A stretch of DNA of 8,184 nt from contig WLGZ01000033.1 in NCBI GenBank assembly GCA_009702945.1, positions 1 to 8,184 of the forward strand, read 5' to 3'. The position numbers were made by a program, and so were the translations under genes. This stretch comes from Actinomycetota bacterium (GTDB lineage Bacteria > Actinomycetota > Actinomycetes > S36-B12 > UBA5976). Every line of letters starts with the position of its first letter. Position 1 is the stretch's first letter. This document shows, in pieces, positions 7,552 to 8,184 of this stretch. The notes under the pieces are model-generated. The model made no database searches and was not told the origin of the DNA. It saw nothing but the letters and a program-made list of their open reading frames with translations.

Positions 7552-7613
7552 GGTGAAAGCAGGCCAATCTATAAGAGTGCGAGAACTCGCAAACTCAATG
7601 TTATCGCGAGAAA
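7552..7613 (-). promoter_or_regulatory. Spacer before the ABC-F gene: candidate promoter and dyad
   Basis: 62 bases between sufT and the ABC-F gene. On the minus strand TATAGA (7568-7573) could be a -10 box, with TTGAGT (7593-7598) as a -35 at a long 19-base spacing. Transcription from it would start about 10 bases before the GTG, giving a near-leaderless message, which would suit the missing ribosome site. A 6-base inverted repeat with a 2-base centre (TGCGAG / CTCGCA, + strand 7578-7591) lies between the two boxes, where an operator could sit. The promoter assignment is tentative. Confidence 0.35.
7578..7610 (-). repeat. Inverted repeat with a third competing arm
   Basis: Read on the minus strand, three short arms follow each other: CTCGCGA (7604-7610), TTGCGAG (7586-7592) and TCGCA (7578-7582). 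The first two can pair over 7 bases (one G-T) with an 11-base loop; alternatively the middle arm pairs with the third over 5 bases (TGCGA/TCGCA) with a GTTC loop. The two pairings exclude each other. No T-run follows either stem, so neither looks like a standard intrinsic terminator. Confidence 0.5.
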
Positions 7614-7928
7614 CTACAGGTTAAAACCGAGCGCACGTAGCATTTCGCGACCTTCGTCTGTGATCTTGTCTGGACCCCATGGTGGCATCCAAACCCAGTT
7701 CAATTTGAAGTCAGAAACATGACCATCTAGTGCGGCACGAGTTTGATCTTCAATAACGTCGGTAAGGGGGCAGGCTGCAGAAGTAAGTGTCATGTCGATG
7801 GTTGCGATGTTTCCTTCATCGACGGTTACTGCGTAAACCAAACCAAGATCGACCACATTGATGCCAAGTTCAGGGTCTACGACGTCCTTCATTAATTCAA
7901 ATACATCATCTTCTTGTAGCACGGTCAT
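7614..7928 (-). CDS. sufT: SufT-like DUF59/MIP18 iron-sulfur maturation protein
   Basis: Small protein of 104 residues of the DUF59 (MIP18) family, which assists maturation or delivery of iron-sulfur clusters to apoproteins in the cytoplasm. Family motifs appear in order: VVDPELGINVVDLGLVY (residues 16-32), TLTSAACPLTD with the conserved Cys-53 (47-57), and WMPPWGPDKITDEGREML in the C-terminal third. The start ATG overlaps the last base of the preceding gene's stop (TAATG), with a good AAGGAG 8 bases upstream. The preceding gene is sufU, the usual neighbour in actinobacterial suf operons (Rv1465-Rv1466 in Mycobacterium tuberculosis), which supports the SUF role over a phenylacetate PaaD-like one. 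Confidence 0.9.
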   Translation of the reverse strand: MTVLQEDDVFELMKDVVDPELGINVVDLGLVYAVTVDEGNIATIDMTLTSAACPLTDVIEDQTRAALDGHVSDFKLNWVWMPPWGPDKITDEGREMLRALGFNL

Positions 7929-8184
7929 TAGTTTTGCTCCTTGTTTGATTCTGTAGAAATTTCAGATTCGTTGTTGTCGGTTCCGGCCTGATTTGCTGCA
8001 TCTTTCCATGCCATCCATGCCAATAGTGCGCACTTCACTCGTGCTGGATACTGAGCCACACCCGCTAGCGCAATACCATCGCCAAGAATGTCCTCATCGG
8101 CTTCGACTGTGCGCTGCAACATAGCGATCAGGTGCTCAACTGCAGCTTCGCCGGACTCGAAATCCAGATTGTTTATCTGATCGA
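7928..8184 (-). CDS. sufU: SufU iron-sulfur cluster assembly protein, C-terminal part (5' end outside window)
   Basis: SufU receives sulfur from the cysteine desulfurase SufS, as zinc-dependent sulfurtransferase or scaffold, in the SUF pathway. Only the C-terminal part is present: the frame is open from the window edge at 8182 down to TAA at 7928-7930, about 84 residues, so the ATG at 8120-8122 is an internal methionine and not the start. The recognisable family end is LGDGIALAGVAQYPARVKCA followed by LLAW. Its Cys is the family's third conserved cysteine; the first two lie outside the window. After the conserved AW there is a polar, acidic tail of about 25 residues that looks unstructured and extends past the usual end. 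The sufT gene follows immediately, overlapping by one base. The suf genes sufS, sufC, sufD and sufB would be expected to the right of the window. Confidence 0.88.
   Translation of the reverse strand, partial: DQINNLDFESGEAAVEHLIAMLQRTVEADEDILGDGIALAGVAQYPARVKCALLAWMAWKDAANQAGTDNNESEISTESNKEQN
7937..7942 (-). promoter_or_regulatory. Shine-Dalgarno of sufT, inside the sufU tail
   Basis: AAGGAG on the minus strand lies 8 bases before the sufT ATG and within the last codons of sufU. Together with the TAATG stop-start overlap it supports coupled translation of the two genes. Confidence 0.75.

Noticed and set aside
7928..8122. Independent 64-residue protein starting at 8122
   Set aside because: The frame continues upstream to the window edge and the sequence is the C-terminal end of SufU, so the ATG is internal.

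Overview
The window looks like a piece of actinobacterial (Actinomycetota) chromosome. It carries a DUF3099 protein next to an actinobacterial-style SURF1, a dodecin, TldD and TldE with actinobacterial motifs, and the tail of a suf operon (sufU, then a sufT-like DUF59 gene) followed by an ABC-F gene that resembles the Rv1473 type of mycobacteria. Base composition is moderate (29 of 60 G+C in the one line I counted), which is low for the phylum. Genes are packed very tightly, with stop codons shared between opposing genes and 1- to 4-base overlaps. Together these suggest a streamlined aquatic actinobacterium, for example of the Nanopelagicales (acI) kind. The lineage is an inference from style and cannot be proven from this stretch.

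Left block (2-2637, + strand): the 3' part of tldD, cut by the window edge, overlaps tldE (pmbA) by the 4-base ATGA. The two products form a heterodimeric zinc protease of which TldD is the catalytic subunit. Middle block (2634-4003): a dodecin gene on the minus strand shares its stop-codon bases with tldE. A 77-bp divergent spacer then leads to a + strand pair, a small DUF3099 membrane protein and a SURF1 cytochrome oxidase assembly factor 18 bases apart.

Right block (4000-8184, all minus strand; transcription runs right to left): the 3' end of sufU (cut by the window edge), sufT (DUF59/MIP18), an ABC-F ATPase, then an ABC exporter half-transporter. SufU and SufT act in iron-sulfur cluster assembly and are translationally coupled by TAATG. 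ABC-F and the exporter are each preceded by 60-75 bases that may hold their own promoters. The exporter meets SURF1 tail to tail on a shared CTAG.

I found no RNA gene, mobile element, CRISPR array or obvious intrinsic terminator, and no clear previously undescribed system. The best leads are modest: a dyad with a third competing arm in front of the ABC-F gene, the uncharacterised DUF3099 protein paired with SURF1, and two convergent gene pairs that each overlap by exactly four bases at their stop codons.
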